A stretch of DNA of 64,000 bases from UBA1723 sp045641625. Lineage in GTDB: Bacteria; Bacteroidota; Bacteroidia; Bacteroidales; Paludibacteraceae. The position numbers and the translations under genes are program-made. Under the pieces are notes generated by a model. The model was not told the DNA's origin and searched no databases. It saw only the letters and a program-made list of their open reading frames with translations. The stretch covers positions 1 through 64,000 of the forward strand of contig JAZUHH010000090.1 in assembly GCA_045641625.1 (NCBI GenBank), in the 5' to 3' direction. Below are positions 8,604 to 16,866 of the stretch, in pieces (within the stretch, counting starts at the first letter, position 1; the number at the start of each line of letters is the position of its first letter).

Positions 8604-9812
8604 TTAGATATTCTCTCCCTCGTCCTTATGGTTAGCATAATATACGCGAAGCGGTGTAGAAGTAACCTTGATGAATCCCTTAGCTTCCTCAGAAGTCCAA
8701 CCCTTGTTCATCTCGCCATACTCACCAAACTTAGTCTTAACCAAGTCATCCTTTGAGTCAACACCAACAGTAGAGAATGACAATGGACGAAGCTCAAGAA
8801 TAACCTCACCATTCACATTTCTCTGGCTCTTCTCTAGCATAGCCTCGATATCTCTCATTACTGGCTCAAGATACTGGCTCTCGTGAAGGAACATTCCGTA
8901 CCAGTTTGCAACCTGATCCTTCCAATACTGCTGCCACTTTGAAAGAGTGTATTTCTCTAGGAACTTGTGCGCACCGATGATAAGCATAGGGGCTGCAGCC
9001 TCGAATCCTACACGTCCCTTGATACCGATGATAGTATCACCAACGTGCATGTCACGACCAATACCATAAGCGGCACCGATCTTCTCGATCTCCTGGATTG
9101 CAGCTATCTTGTCTGAATACTCCTTACCGTTTACTGAGCAAACCTCTCCGTTCTTGAATCCGATTCTCAACTCCTCGCTACCAGTCTTAGTAACCTGCTT
9201 CAAGTAAGCTGTCTCTGGCAAACCTGCACGAGAGTCAAGGATCTCACCACCACAGATTGAAGTTCCCCAGATACCTACGTTGTAAGAGTACTTCAACTTA
9301 GTCCAGTCTGCAGCAAAACCATGCTCGTTCAAGTAATCGATCTCGTACTGACGAGTAAGTGCCATATCACGTGTCAAAGTGATGATCTCAACCTTAGGAG
9401 AAAGAACCAAGAATGCCATATCGAAACGAACCTGGTCATTACCTGCACCTGTAGAACCATGAGCGATAGCATCTGCTCCGATCTCGTTAGCATAACGAGC
9501 GATAGCCATACCCTGGAAAATACGCTCTGAAGATACAGAGATAGGGTAAGTACCGTTACGAAGGACGTTACCATATACCATATATCTCAAGCTCTTGTCA
9601 TAATACTCCTTTGTAACATCCAAAGTAACGTATTTTACAGCACCAAGCTTGTATGCGTTCTCTTCGTTCTGCTTTAGCTGCTCCTCACTGAATCCACCTG
9701 TATTAGCACATGCTGCATAAACATCATATCCCTTCTCTTTTGCCAAGTACATTACAGTGAACGAAGTATCTAGACCTCCACTAAATGCAACGACTACTTT
9801 CTTATTAGCCAT
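8604..9812 (-). CDS. argG: Argininosuccinate synthase
   Basis: A 402-residue ATP-dependent ligase joining citrulline and aspartate. The N-terminal PP-loop SGGLDTS lies at residues 11-17, and IAHGSTGAGNDQVRF and CGGEILDSRAGLPETA are family hallmarks. The length is standard. It follows the GNAT gene by 34 bp and argR by two genes, so it is likely transcribed from the argR promoter region under ArgR control. A terminator at 8544-8570 ends this first arginine unit. Confidence 0.95.
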   Translation of the reverse strand: MANKKVVVAFSGGLDTSFTVMYLAKEKGYDVYAACANTGGFSEEQLKQNEENAYKLGAVKYVTLDVTKEYYDKSLRYMVYGNVLRNGTYPISVSSERIFQGMAIARYANEIGADAIAHGSTGAGNDQVRFDMAFLVLSPKVEIITLTRDMALTRQYEIDYLNEHGFAADWTKLKYSYNVGIWGTSICGGEILDSRAGLPETAYLKQVTKTGSEELRIGFKNGEVCSVNGKEYSDKIAAIQEIEKIGAAYGIGRDMHVGDTIIGIKGRVGFEAAAPMLIIGAHKFLEKYTLSKWQQYWKDQVANWYGMFLHESQYLEPVMRDIEAMLEKSQRNVNGEVILELRPLSFSTVGVDSKDDLVKTKFGEYGEMNKGWTSEEAKGFIKVTSTPLRVYYANHKDEGENI

Positions 9813-9846
9813 AGTTCGTAAGAATTTATATCAATTATTTTCTAAT

Positions 9847-10557
9847 CTATTTTTTGAAAATCGCCTTAACTCTGTCAAGAAGGCTTATCTTGTCAGCCAT
9901 TTTGACTACCTTAGTCTCATCCGGACCGTATTTTGCCTCGATGATGCTGGCAACGCTAGGATCTGTATCCAGTTCCTTCTGGGCTATTGCCACACAGTCA
10001 GGATCTTTTGGATCGAACAGCATACCTGTACAGATGCAATAACGACGGTTAGTACGCTGAAGCACATCCAAGTTCACGCAACCCTCGCATCCATGCCAAA
10101 AGCTCTCGTCAGTAGTCAAGTTTCCGAATCCAACAGGTTTGTAGCCATGCTGAGTATTCAACTTCATCACAGCATCGCCACTTGTAAGACTAAAGATCTT
10201 TGCCTCAGGCCATCTTTTGCGTGCAAGAGAGAACGTCATGTGCTTGATACGACGGGCTAGACCGCGTCCTCTGTATCTTTCTGGCACAATAAGACCTGAA
10301 GTTGTAACATACTGCTTGTTATCCCAAGTCTCGATATAACTGAAACCGGCGAAATCGTCACCGCACAATGCAATGACAGCCTTCCCCTCTCTCATTTTTT
10401 GCTTGACATATTCAGGATTTCTTTTGGCGATACCAGTACCGCGCTTAGCTGCAGCAACTGCTATTGTCTCCAAAATTTCATCTACATAGTGAATGTGACT
10501 CTCATCCGCAAGCACTATTCTAATTTCCTGTTCCTGATCCGTTGCCATTTCAACCAA
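9847..10557 (-). CDS. GNAT acyltransferase of the arginine cluster
   Basis: A 236-residue GNAT protein. The acyl-CoA binding motif A is VPERYRGRGLARRI, with the R-x-x-G-x-G/A core at about 95-100. After the GNAT fold comes a cysteine-rich segment (C157, C160, C174, C176) that could bind metal, then a basic helical tail. Alternative start: Met4 at 10548. It sits between argR and argG, 40 bp after the first and 34 bp before the second. That suggests it supplies the N-acylglutamate for the pathway, a job otherwise done by argA or argJ, neither of which is visible here. The GNAT fold is clear; the substrate is inference from position. Confidence 0.8.
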   Translation of the reverse strand: MVEMATDQEQEIRIVLADESHIHYVDEILETIAVAAAKRGTGIAKRNPEYVKQKMREGKAVIALCGDDFAGFSYIETWDNKQYVTTSGLIVPERYRGRGLARRIKHMTFSLARKRWPEAKIFSLTSGDAVMKLNTQHGYKPVGFGNLTTDESFWHGCEGCVNLDVLQRTNRRYCICTGMLFDPKDPDCVAIAQKELDTDPSVASIIEAKYGPDETKVVKMADKISLLDRVKAIFKK

Positions 10558-10597
10558 TCTCTATTTCTTGTTAAAGTTAAAGTAACTTATTATTCTC

Positions 10598-11065
10598 TTA
10601 ATCCTTGATCAAGGATGGAATGAAAGAGCAAAGGGACTCAAGCACCTGCTTCTTTGTCACGCCCTCCTTGATAATGCATATTACTGTGTCCTCTCCAGCC
10701 ACAGTACCTATTATCACATCGTCAGCCTCATCGTCGATTCTGTATGCCAGACTACTTGCATATCCGGCACGAGTATGAAGCACAACTACATTTCCCGAGA
10801 AATCTGCCGACACAGTGACACCGACCATATATGGCAGTCTCTGCTGCTCTGCCTGAGCCACCTCGGACGGCAATCTATAAGAATATTCTCCGTTAGCATC
10901 AGGAGCCTTCACCACCTTCATTGCCTTCAAATCTCTTGACAAAGTAGCCTGAGTCAAATCGAACCCCTTAGCCATCAACAACTTAAGCAACTCGTCCTGA
11001 CTCGCTATCTTATTGGAAGAGATGATCTCTCTAATTACATTTATACGTTTATTCTTATTTCTCAC
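10598..11065 (-). CDS. argR: Arginine repressor
   Basis: A 155-residue ArgR. The N-terminal winged helix (KRINVIREIISS, then ASQDELLKLL and LTQATLSRDLKAMKV) covers residues 6-50. The C-terminal oligomerisation and arginine-binding domain contains GTVAGEDTVICI. The start is GTG at 11065, which aligns with the usual ArgR N-terminus; no in-frame ATG occurs before residue 29. It heads the argR-GNAT-argG unit and probably represses itself through the operator at 11104-11121. Confidence 0.93.
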   Translation of the reverse strand: MRNKNKRINVIREIISSNKIASQDELLKLLMAKGFDLTQATLSRDLKAMKVVKAPDANGEYSYRLPSEVAQAEQQRLPYMVGVTVSADFSGNVVVLHTRAGYASSLAYRIDDEADDVIIGTVAGEDTVICIIKEGVTKKQVLESLCSFIPSLIKD

Positions 11066-11067
11066 TG

Positions 11068-11162
11068 CAAAGATAATACTTTAATTACACATTGTGCACG
11101 AACAATGATAAAATATTCATTTGCCCGTTTCGCAGAGTAACATCAATTCGAGTGCAAAATTA
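11068..11162 (-). promoter_or_regulatory. argR promoter candidates
   Basis: Two minus-strand -7 boxes are visible. TATCTTTG (complement of 11068-11075) abuts the GTG and would give an essentially leaderless message. TAATTTTG (complement of 11155-11162) would give a leader of about 80 nt containing the ARG box. Neither has a perfect TTTG at the expected distance. The rest of the 285-bp spacer, to 11350, is AT-rich with no reading frame. Confidence 0.45.
11104..11121. promoter_or_regulatory. ARG box (ArgR operator)
   Basis: AATGATAAAATATTCATT matches the E. coli palindromic ARG-box consensus AATGAATAATTATTCATT at 15 of 18 positions and keeps the outer AATGA/TCATT arms. It lies 39 bp upstream of the argR start, where autorepression is expected. 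Confidence 0.65.
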
Positions 11163-11350
11163 TGCAAAAATGTTTATCCTTTTACATTTTTTGCAAGATA
11201 TTTGTATAAAAAGTGCAAAAATGTTGATAGAGATTGCAAATTAACGAATATTTTGCATTACTAGTTATAGTTTATCTGCCGCATATAGTCAACAGGTACT
11301 AAAGTAAAACTTCCATAATTGCACTTATTCTAATGAAATTGTTGGAACTG

Positions 11351-11797
11351 TCAGAAACGATAGGAAGCGGCTATGCAAGTGCCGACAACAGAAGCAGCAA
11401 ACAGAATCCAGAACACAATCAGTCTAAAACTTGGGTTGAAGCCGACTACTGCTCCTTTATTCTTCTCCGTAATCACACCAAGTTTCCTTTCCTCCTCAAG
11501 CTTCATTGATTCCTTTGCCCTACGTATGCCCCAGTAGCTTAACAGAGCCGTAATTGGCAGTATAAACACCAAATCACTTGCCTTAATCTGTGATTCTATA
11601 TGGTTATAAGCATAGGCGGCTATACCTATAAACACAAATGCACACCATAGAAACAAACCAGCAATAGCTCTGACCTGAATATTAGAACTCATTTTTGATA
11701 CGCTCTGCATCGACCATACACCATAGAACAGCAAAAAGATGATTGCATACACAACCAGACTGAAAGTAGAAAAAAATATATTTACAAACATCTCCAT
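11351..11797 (-). CDS. Small integral membrane protein of unknown function
   Basis: A 148-residue protein with about four hydrophobic segments (near residues 5-25, 42-62, 72-92 and 125-145), separated by a charged loop ARESMKLEEERKLG-like in character. No catalytic motif is seen. It is last in a minus-strand run of membrane genes behind holA and lies 31 bp downstream of the coiled-coil paralogue ending at 11829. Its overall plan (hydrophobic core, then a short charged loop) is similar to the N-terminal halves of its two neighbours, but I cannot show homology by eye. Confidence 0.7.
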   Translation of the reverse strand: MEMFVNIFFSTFSLVVYAIIFLLFYGVWSMQSVSKMSSNIQVRAIAGLFLWCAFVFIGIAAYAYNHIESQIKASDLVFILPITALLSYWGIRRAKESMKLEEERKLGVITEKNKGAVVGFNPSFRLIVFWILFAASVVGTCIAASYRF

Positions 11798-11828
11798 AAC
11801 TTTGTACTTATATCATGCGATTATCTAT

Positions 11829-12773
11829 TTACATTCTATTATTAAGTTCCTGCTTACAATGTTGATATAGTTGCTCAACCTCTACAGAAAATTCTTCATT
11901 GTCATTATATCTGGTTAAAGATTTATAATATGTTTTATACAAATTGAACAGAGTAACGTTATATTCACCCCACTGTTCTTCTGTCAACTTGTCAGGCAGT
12001 ATAGAAAGGAATCGTTCAAGCTCAGCCTTGCATTCATCGTTGATATTCTCAATTCTCTCTACACGTTCCTCAATCTCTACCAATAATTTTTCGTACTTTA
12101 CCAATAATTTCTCGTACTTTTTTTGCAAATCAGCCACATCCCACATATGGTTATCATCTTCTATTTCTTTCTCGTATTTATCCTTTATAGCGGAGAGTGT
12201 GTTAGAGAATACATTTAATTTCTCCCTTGTCAATGTTTTAGGATACTTGATAGCTTCCTCCATTTTATTCACCTCAGTTCTCAACTCGCATTTATAATTC
12301 TTTATTAAAGTTGCCTGTTGCTCTTTCCTGATTTCATAGTTTACAGAAACACAAAAACCAACCAAAGAAACTGTGATATAGACAAAGAACGCAAACTTCT
12401 TGAACTGAGGACTTGGTCCTTTACTTGGTTCATCTTCATACTCAAAATTTTCAAATAGAGGTTCTTCAACCTTATCTGCTCGCTTGAATCCCCATACGCT
12501 CAACAAGAAGGTCAATCCAAAGAAATAACTTCCGAAATGACCCAAAATATGTTTATTTATACTACGATAACCATAAGGGTCATGCACCTGGCAAACAATC
12601 AACGTAATAACTGAAACTACTATGGCGATTTGAAGTAATATAGCTAAATCATACTTGGAAAAACCGCCATAACCAGATCCTTTCCTTGCAAAGGAATGTA
12701 GAAGCACTACACCAAAAACGCCATACAGCACCAAAGCCAATGGTGACATGAAAAACGAAATGAAAAAAACCAT
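11829..12773 (-). CDS. Membrane protein with C-terminal coiled coil, paralogue B
   Basis: The open frame reaches back to 12926, but that would overlap the upstream gene by 122 bp. Alignment with the neighbouring paralogue puts the start at the ATG at 12773, giving 314 residues. The N-terminal half has four hydrophobic segments and shares SPLALVLYGV, WGFKRA-KVEEPLFEN and SPQFKKF-FFVY with the upstream protein. The C-terminal half is a long charged helix, rich in E and K, with a tandem duplication KYEKLLV. There is no signal sequence apart from the first membrane segment. Function unknown. The cytoplasmic or periplasmic coil suggests a structural or scaffolding protein. Confidence 0.7.
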   Translation of the reverse strand: MVFFISFFMSPLALVLYGVFGVVLLHSFARKGSGYGGFSKYDLAILLQIAIVVSVITLIVCQVHDPYGYRSINKHILGHFGSYFFGLTFLLSVWGFKRADKVEEPLFENFEYEDEPSKGPSPQFKKFAFFVYITVSLVGFCVSVNYEIRKEQQATLIKNYKCELRTEVNKMEEAIKYPKTLTREKLNVFSNTLSAIKDKYEKEIEDDNHMWDVADLQKKYEKLLVKYEKLLVEIEERVERIENINDECKAELERFLSILPDKLTEEQWGEYNVTLFNLYKTYYKSLTRYNDNEEFSVEVEQLYQHCKQELNNRM

Positions 12774-12804
12774 AACTAAAATTCTGACAACAAAATGAAA
12801 TATA

Positions 12805-13725
12805 TTATTTTTTGACTTGCTTTCTGCTTTCGAGTTCCTGCACACATTGCTGATACAACTGAACGGATTCGGCAGAGAAATCATCGGATTCGGCATATCC
12901 TCGTATAACTCCCAAATAGAAGTCATAGAGTGACTGAAGTTTTTCGCTATTACTCTCGTACTGGGTAGTGTTCAACTTTTCAGGCAGATCAGAAATAAAC
13001 TGTTGAAGCTCTGACATAAATTCTGCATTTTTTTCGTGATACCTCCTGGCTATTTCTTCATTCCAAATTACCTGATGCTCCATATGGCTAAGATACCATT
13101 CACACTTTTTTAATACCTTACTGTCATAATATAACACATCCTGTAACACATCCCTGTACTTCTCCTTCCACGCAGAGAGCGAGTCAGAAAAATCCTTGAA
13201 TTGCTCCTTTGTCAAATGCTTCGATTCATATATTTCCTGCATTCTCTCCTCCATATCTGCCAATTTGGAATTATACTCCTCTATCATCTGAAAACGATGT
13301 TCTAACTCTTGCCTAGAATTTATAGAAACAACAAAACCAACCAGTGAAACCGCAAAATAGACAAAGAACACAAACTTTTTGAACTGAGGACTTCGCCCTA
13401 TAGATGGTTCTTCTTCAACAGCAAGATTCTCAAACAGAGGTTCTTCAACCTTTTCTGCTCGCTTGAATCCCCATAGGCACAACAGCATGAGCAAACCAAA
13501 CAAATACTCTCCTGTCATGGTAAAAAAACTAGAGACATAACCATGAAAACTATAAGGTTCTCCCATACGGCACCCAATCAATGTTGCAACTGAAGCTATT
13601 ATGACAAATGTTTTGAAGCAGCCAGCCTCACCATTAGCACTAAGCTTTATGCCTAAGACACCATACAGCACCAAAGCCAATGGTGACACGAAAACCGAAA
13701 CAAATAAGTCCATAGACTCTAACAA
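12805..13725 (-). CDS. Membrane protein with C-terminal coiled coil, paralogue A
   Basis: A 306-residue protein with the same plan as paralogue B: four N-terminal hydrophobic segments, a conserved joint (CLWGFKRAEKVEEPLFEN, then SPQFKKFVFFVY), and about 160 residues of charged helix. The two copies are in tandem, in the same direction, 31 bp apart, which points to local duplication. It follows holA by 36 bp. Met5 (13713) is a second possible start. No known domain was recognised. Confidence 0.75.
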   Translation of the reverse strand: MLESMDLFVSVFVSPLALVLYGVLGIKLSANGEAGCFKTFVIIASVATLIGCRMGEPYSFHGYVSSFFTMTGEYLFGLLMLLCLWGFKRAEKVEEPLFENLAVEEEPSIGRSPQFKKFVFFVYFAVSLVGFVVSINSRQELEHRFQMIEEYNSKLADMEERMQEIYESKHLTKEQFKDFSDSLSAWKEKYRDVLQDVLYYDSKVLKKCEWYLSHMEHQVIWNEEIARRYHEKNAEFMSELQQFISDLPEKLNTTQYESNSEKLQSLYDFYLGVIRGYAESDDFSAESVQLYQQCVQELESRKQVKK

Positions 13726-13761
13726 AGGGATCCGAATTTCTTACTTATAATTCTGTTATTC

Positions 13762-14814
13762 TTAAAAGGGGTCGTTTATTCCCTTGCAGTGAATAATACT
13801 GTAAATCATTTCCTGCAATATCTCGCTCTTTGTGGTCAATGGCGATATGCCAAGTCCTTTGCTTCTCTCGTCAGCCTTGCGCAAAATGTCAATGGCCTTG
13901 ATAGCCTGAAAGACATTATAGTTCTGCGCTCCCGAAATATACTGCTTTGAGAAGAATGATGAACTCAGCCCCAAAACCTTCATCACGTCATAGTCATTGG
14001 GGACAACATTCTTGAAATACTTGTGATAGATGCAGAGTTTCGAGAAGAACGTATAGAATGTTGCAACGATTGGTTCAATCTGCACCTTGTCTCCGCCAAT
14101 CTTCAGAGCTATAAGGTTAGCCTTAGCCACGTCCTTGTTTCTCACAGCGTCAAGCAACTCATAGGCATTGAACTCCTTGCTGATTCCCACACCTTTGGCA
14201 ATCATGTCATAGGTTACGGTTGTCTTTGCTGTGAGGGAGTTTGTCACCTTCTTCAGCTCGTTCTCTATCGACTGCAGGTTAGCACCCACATATGATATGA
14301 GGAGTTCAGTAGCCTTGGGCTCTATTTGATGGCCCAGTCCTGAAACGATGTCCTGTATATGCTTGGGAAGCTCGTTCTCGTAAGGCTTTGCGCTGTAGAA
14401 CACCACTCCACCCGACTTGGCCACCTCACTGACATAGGCTTTTCGAGCATCCACCTTCTTGTACTTGTAGCATAGCACAAGAACAGACTGTGGATTAGGA
14501 TGCTTCGCATATTCAGTCAGAGCCTCAAAGCCCTTCAGGTTCTGAGCCTCCTTGACAATAACCACATTCCTGTCGCCACAGAAAGGATAGCTCATGGCCT
14601 GGATGACCACTTCGCCCATAGTGCAGTCAGAACCATAAATCACCTTCAGGTCAAAATCCCTGGCATCCTCCTCCACAAAGTTGTTTTCCACATAGTCGGA
14701 GATCTTGTCTATGAAATAGGGCTCCTCGCCGTGAAGCAGATAAATAGGCTTTACAGTACCCTTGACCAACTCGTCATAGACGTCTGCGAATTTCAAACCT
14801 TCCTTCTTTGCCAT
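13762..14814 (-). CDS. holA: DNA polymerase III subunit delta
   Basis: A 350-residue clamp-loader delta subunit, which opens the sliding clamp during loading. The start KPIYLLHGEEPYFIDKISDYV and the segment VVIVKEAQNLKGFEAL are typical of HolA, as is the C-terminal RKADERSKGLG. The length is normal. It is divergent from the PD-(D/E)XK protein, an arrangement I recall from other Bacteroidota. The downstream membrane genes are close enough to be co-transcribed. Confidence 0.9.
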   Translation of the reverse strand: MAKKEGLKFADVYDELVKGTVKPIYLLHGEEPYFIDKISDYVENNFVEEDARDFDLKVIYGSDCTMGEVVIQAMSYPFCGDRNVVIVKEAQNLKGFEALTEYAKHPNPQSVLVLCYKYKKVDARKAYVSEVAKSGGVVFYSAKPYENELPKHIQDIVSGLGHQIEPKATELLISYVGANLQSIENELKKVTNSLTAKTTVTYDMIAKGVGISKEFNAYELLDAVRNKDVAKANLIALKIGGDKVQIEPIVATFYTFFSKLCIYHKYFKNVVPNDYDVMKVLGLSSSFFSKQYISGAQNYNVFQAIKAIDILRKADERSKGLGISPLTTKSEILQEMIYSIIHCKGINDPF

Positions 14815-14989
14815 ATTTCACACTATAAATAGATAATTTTATGCTACTTTTTGATTACTTTTGCAATTGGAAATCGCCTATGATAGAAATTGAGGCGAAC
14901 AACGTTCAACGATACGAAGTGAGTTAATGATTATACCGCCGACCCAACGGGAGGCAAAGTTAATAAAAAACAGGAGTTTTTATGCTAAT

Positions 14990-15442
14990 ATGGAAAAACT
15001 TAATTTCCCGCAATATACATTTAGCGTAAGAGACAACGGCACACATCTGGAAATCTTTTGCAAAAATCGAAGGAAGTGGCTCAAGCTCACCCCCGAGGAA
15101 TGGGTACGCCAGCACACCGTGGAATTCCTTACCGACCATTGCAAGGTCAAGCCGGAACTTGTCGCCAACGAGATGGCACTGCCACTGAACGGAATGACCA
15201 AAAGATGCGACACTGTGGTGTTCAACAACCAGATGAAGCCGATTCTGCTATGCGAATACAAGGCTCCGCACATCACAATCAGCCAGAAGGTGTTCGACCA
15301 GATATTCTCTTACAACAGGGAGCTTGGAGTTCCTATGCTGCTGATTACAAACGGACTTAACCATGTCTGCATAGACATGCGTCAGGAACCTAAGTTCATT
15401 TCCATACTGGACTTGCCAAAAACTTTGACAGAATTACAATAA
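14990..15442 (+). CDS. HsdR N-terminal-like PD-(D/E)XK domain protein
   Basis: A 150-residue protein consisting only of the nuclease-type domain found at the N-terminus of type I restriction HsdR subunits. The catalytic pattern is visible: E61, D74 (in KRCDTVVF), and E89-x-K91 (in LLCEYKAP). There is no helicase part and no hsdM or hsdS nearby, so this is not a restriction system. Stand-alone proteins of this kind are widespread in Bacteroidota beside holA. The open frame extends back to 14927, but the ATG at 14990 is 14 bp after a CAGGAG and fits the family start. A TACTTTTG box lies at 14856-14863. Confidence 0.8.
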   Translation: MEKLNFPQYTFSVRDNGTHLEIFCKNRRKWLKLTPEEWVRQHTVEFLTDHCKVKPELVANEMALPLNGMTKRCDTVVFNNQMKPILLCEYKAPHITISQKVFDQIFSYNRELGVPMLLITNGLNHVCIDMRQEPKFISILDLPKTLTELQ

Positions 15443-15452
15443 ACACAACAAC

Positions 15453-16283
15453 ATGAATTGCAAATCAACATCTTCGAGAGTCAGGATCACAATGCTCGGC
15501 ACAGCAAACGCACTTGCCAAGAAATGCTACAACACATGTTTTGTTCTTGAAAACGAGCATGGAAGACTGCTTGTTGACGCAGGAGGCGGAAACCAGATAC
15601 TTTCACGTCTTGACAAGGCGAATATCCCATTGACTTCTCTGAACTATATGTTCGTAACCCACGCACACACCGACCACATATTGGGATGTATATGGATCAT
15701 ACGAATGATCTCTACAGCCATAAACAGAGGGGAATACACGGGCACATTCACAATCTACACTCATGACGACGTAGCTGAACTTCTTGAGCTTATGACTGTA
15801 CGCATGCTGCCCAAGAAGATTGCAAAAGAGCTTGGCAACGGCATCAAAATCGTAAGACTTGCTGACGGAGATAATGCTCCAGAATCAGTTCTTGGCATGA
15901 CATTGACAGCATTCAGCATACACAGCACAAAGCTTGTCCAGTTCGGATTCATGCTGTCGGACGGAGACTACAAACTTACTTGCCTTGGCGACGAGCCTTA
16001 CAATACCGAGTGCGAGAAATACGCGAAGAATGCAGACATCCTGCTTTGCGAGGCTTTCTGCCTTTACGACGACAGAGAAATCTTCCACCCCTACGAAAAG
16101 CACCACAGCACAGCGATGGATGCGGCAAAGCTTGCGACTGAACTTGGAGTAAAGTCTTTGCTTCTTTATCATACCGAGGAAAAGACTATCGCAACTCGCA
16201 AAGAGAAATATACAGCCGAAGCCAAGCAATACTTCAACGGAAATGTATATGTTCCCGAAGATCTTGAGGTCATAGAGGGATAA
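15453..16283 (+). CDS. MBL-fold metallohydrolase, RNase Z-like
   Basis: A 276-residue metallo-beta-lactamase fold enzyme. The zinc motif is THAHTDH (H70, H72, D74, H75). Later ligands are likely in CLGDEPY and CEAFC, and KHHSTAMDAAKLA resembles the RNase Z exosite-proximal histidine region. It starts 10 bp after the preceding gene, so the two form an operon. It could be a tRNA 3'-processing enzyme or an arylsulfatase/phosphodiesterase relative; length and motifs do not decide this. Confidence 0.8.
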   Translation: MNCKSTSSRVRITMLGTANALAKKCYNTCFVLENEHGRLLVDAGGGNQILSRLDKANIPLTSLNYMFVTHAHTDHILGCIWIIRMISTAINRGEYTGTFTIYTHDDVAELLELMTVRMLPKKIAKELGNGIKIVRLADGDNAPESVLGMTLTAFSIHSTKLVQFGFMLSDGDYKLTCLGDEPYNTECEKYAKNADILLCEAFCLYDDREIFHPYEKHHSTAMDAAKLATELGVKSLLLYHTEEKTIATRKEKYTAEAKQYFNGNVYVPEDLEVIEG

Positions 16284-16351
16284 AATATTTAGGTAGAAAC
16301 TTTATGTCTGCTTAACAGGCATAACGACAAATATTCTGAATGTTTTAGAAA

Positions 16352-16403
16352 TTGACTCGTTTCTCATCGCTAATTTATCAATTATTGATGAGAAACGAGT
16401 CAA
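16352..16403 (+). terminator. Long perfect hairpin, probable terminator
   Basis: A perfect 17-bp inverted repeat (16352-16368 with 16387-16403) encloses an 18-nt loop that itself folds TAATT/AATTA over a TATC tetraloop. CATTTTTTT follows at once on the plus strand. It lies 69 bp past the stop of the MBL gene. It is longer than any other terminator in the window. Confidence 0.7.
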
Positions 16404-16511
16404 CATTTTTTTGAATAATAAAACCTTACTCCAAGTTCTTGCCTTGCTATGTATTTGCATTGCAAAAACCAATGAAAAATGAACCGTTTTCATTATTTAT
16501 CCTTGCCTTTT

Positions 16512-16542
16512 TTTGCCAATCTAAATAATTATCATACTTTTG
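16512..16542 (+). promoter_or_regulatory. Canonical Bacteroidota promoter
   Basis: TTTG (16512-16515), a 19-bp spacer and TACTTTTG (16535-16542) match the -33/-7 consensus exactly. The expected transcription start is about 16549. The next start codon is 317 bp further on. Confidence 0.75.
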
Positions 16543-16548
16543 CATTGT

Positions 16549-16816
16549 TCTTCGGGGAGAAATCCGAAGAAACGAAAGGCATTTTTTTCATCAAGTCCTA
16601 TTCTATAAAATTCGCCAAATTTTAAAACAACGGACAATAAGCAGAAAAATGTCCTGTGTTCGTTTGTTTATGACAAACAAACCTTGTGTTTGTGCATCAT
16701 ATTCAAATTGGACGTGGGATGTTGTTTCTATTCTATGTTCAGTTGTTTGGGGTGTTTGGCGATACCTATAGAATATGGGCATAAGACAAAACAAGTCTCA
16801 TGTCCTTTCTTTTTTA
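16549..16816 (+). ncRNA. Structured RNA or long structured 5' leader
   Basis: A hairpin (16548-16555 with 16564-16571) sits at the predicted 5' end. A long interrupted stem follows: 16599-16607 with 16767-16775 (9 bp), 16612-16619 with 16755-16762 (8 bp), 16620-16623 with 16749-16752 (four G-U) and 16625-16631 with 16742-16748 (7 bp). Inside are a GGACA/TGTCC stem and a perfect 8-bp hairpin (16662-16669 with 16675-16682). A weak AGAC/GTCT stem and a T-rich tract near 16790-16816 could end the transcript. It could be a free-standing RNA, a 6S-like RNA, or the leader of the gene at 16867. The pairings are seen; the role is inference. Confidence 0.45.
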
Positions 16817-16866
16817 TCAACAAACACCTGAATTCGGAGACTTACAAGGAAACAAATATTCGGACT

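Noticed and set aside
12774..12926. Longer N-terminus of the coiled-coil paralogue B
   Set aside because: It would overlap the upstream gene by 122 bp and does not align with the paralogue, whose first membrane segment matches the start at 12773.
14990..15442. Type I restriction system
   Set aside because: Only an HsdR N-terminal-like nuclease domain is present; there is no helicase, hsdM or hsdS.
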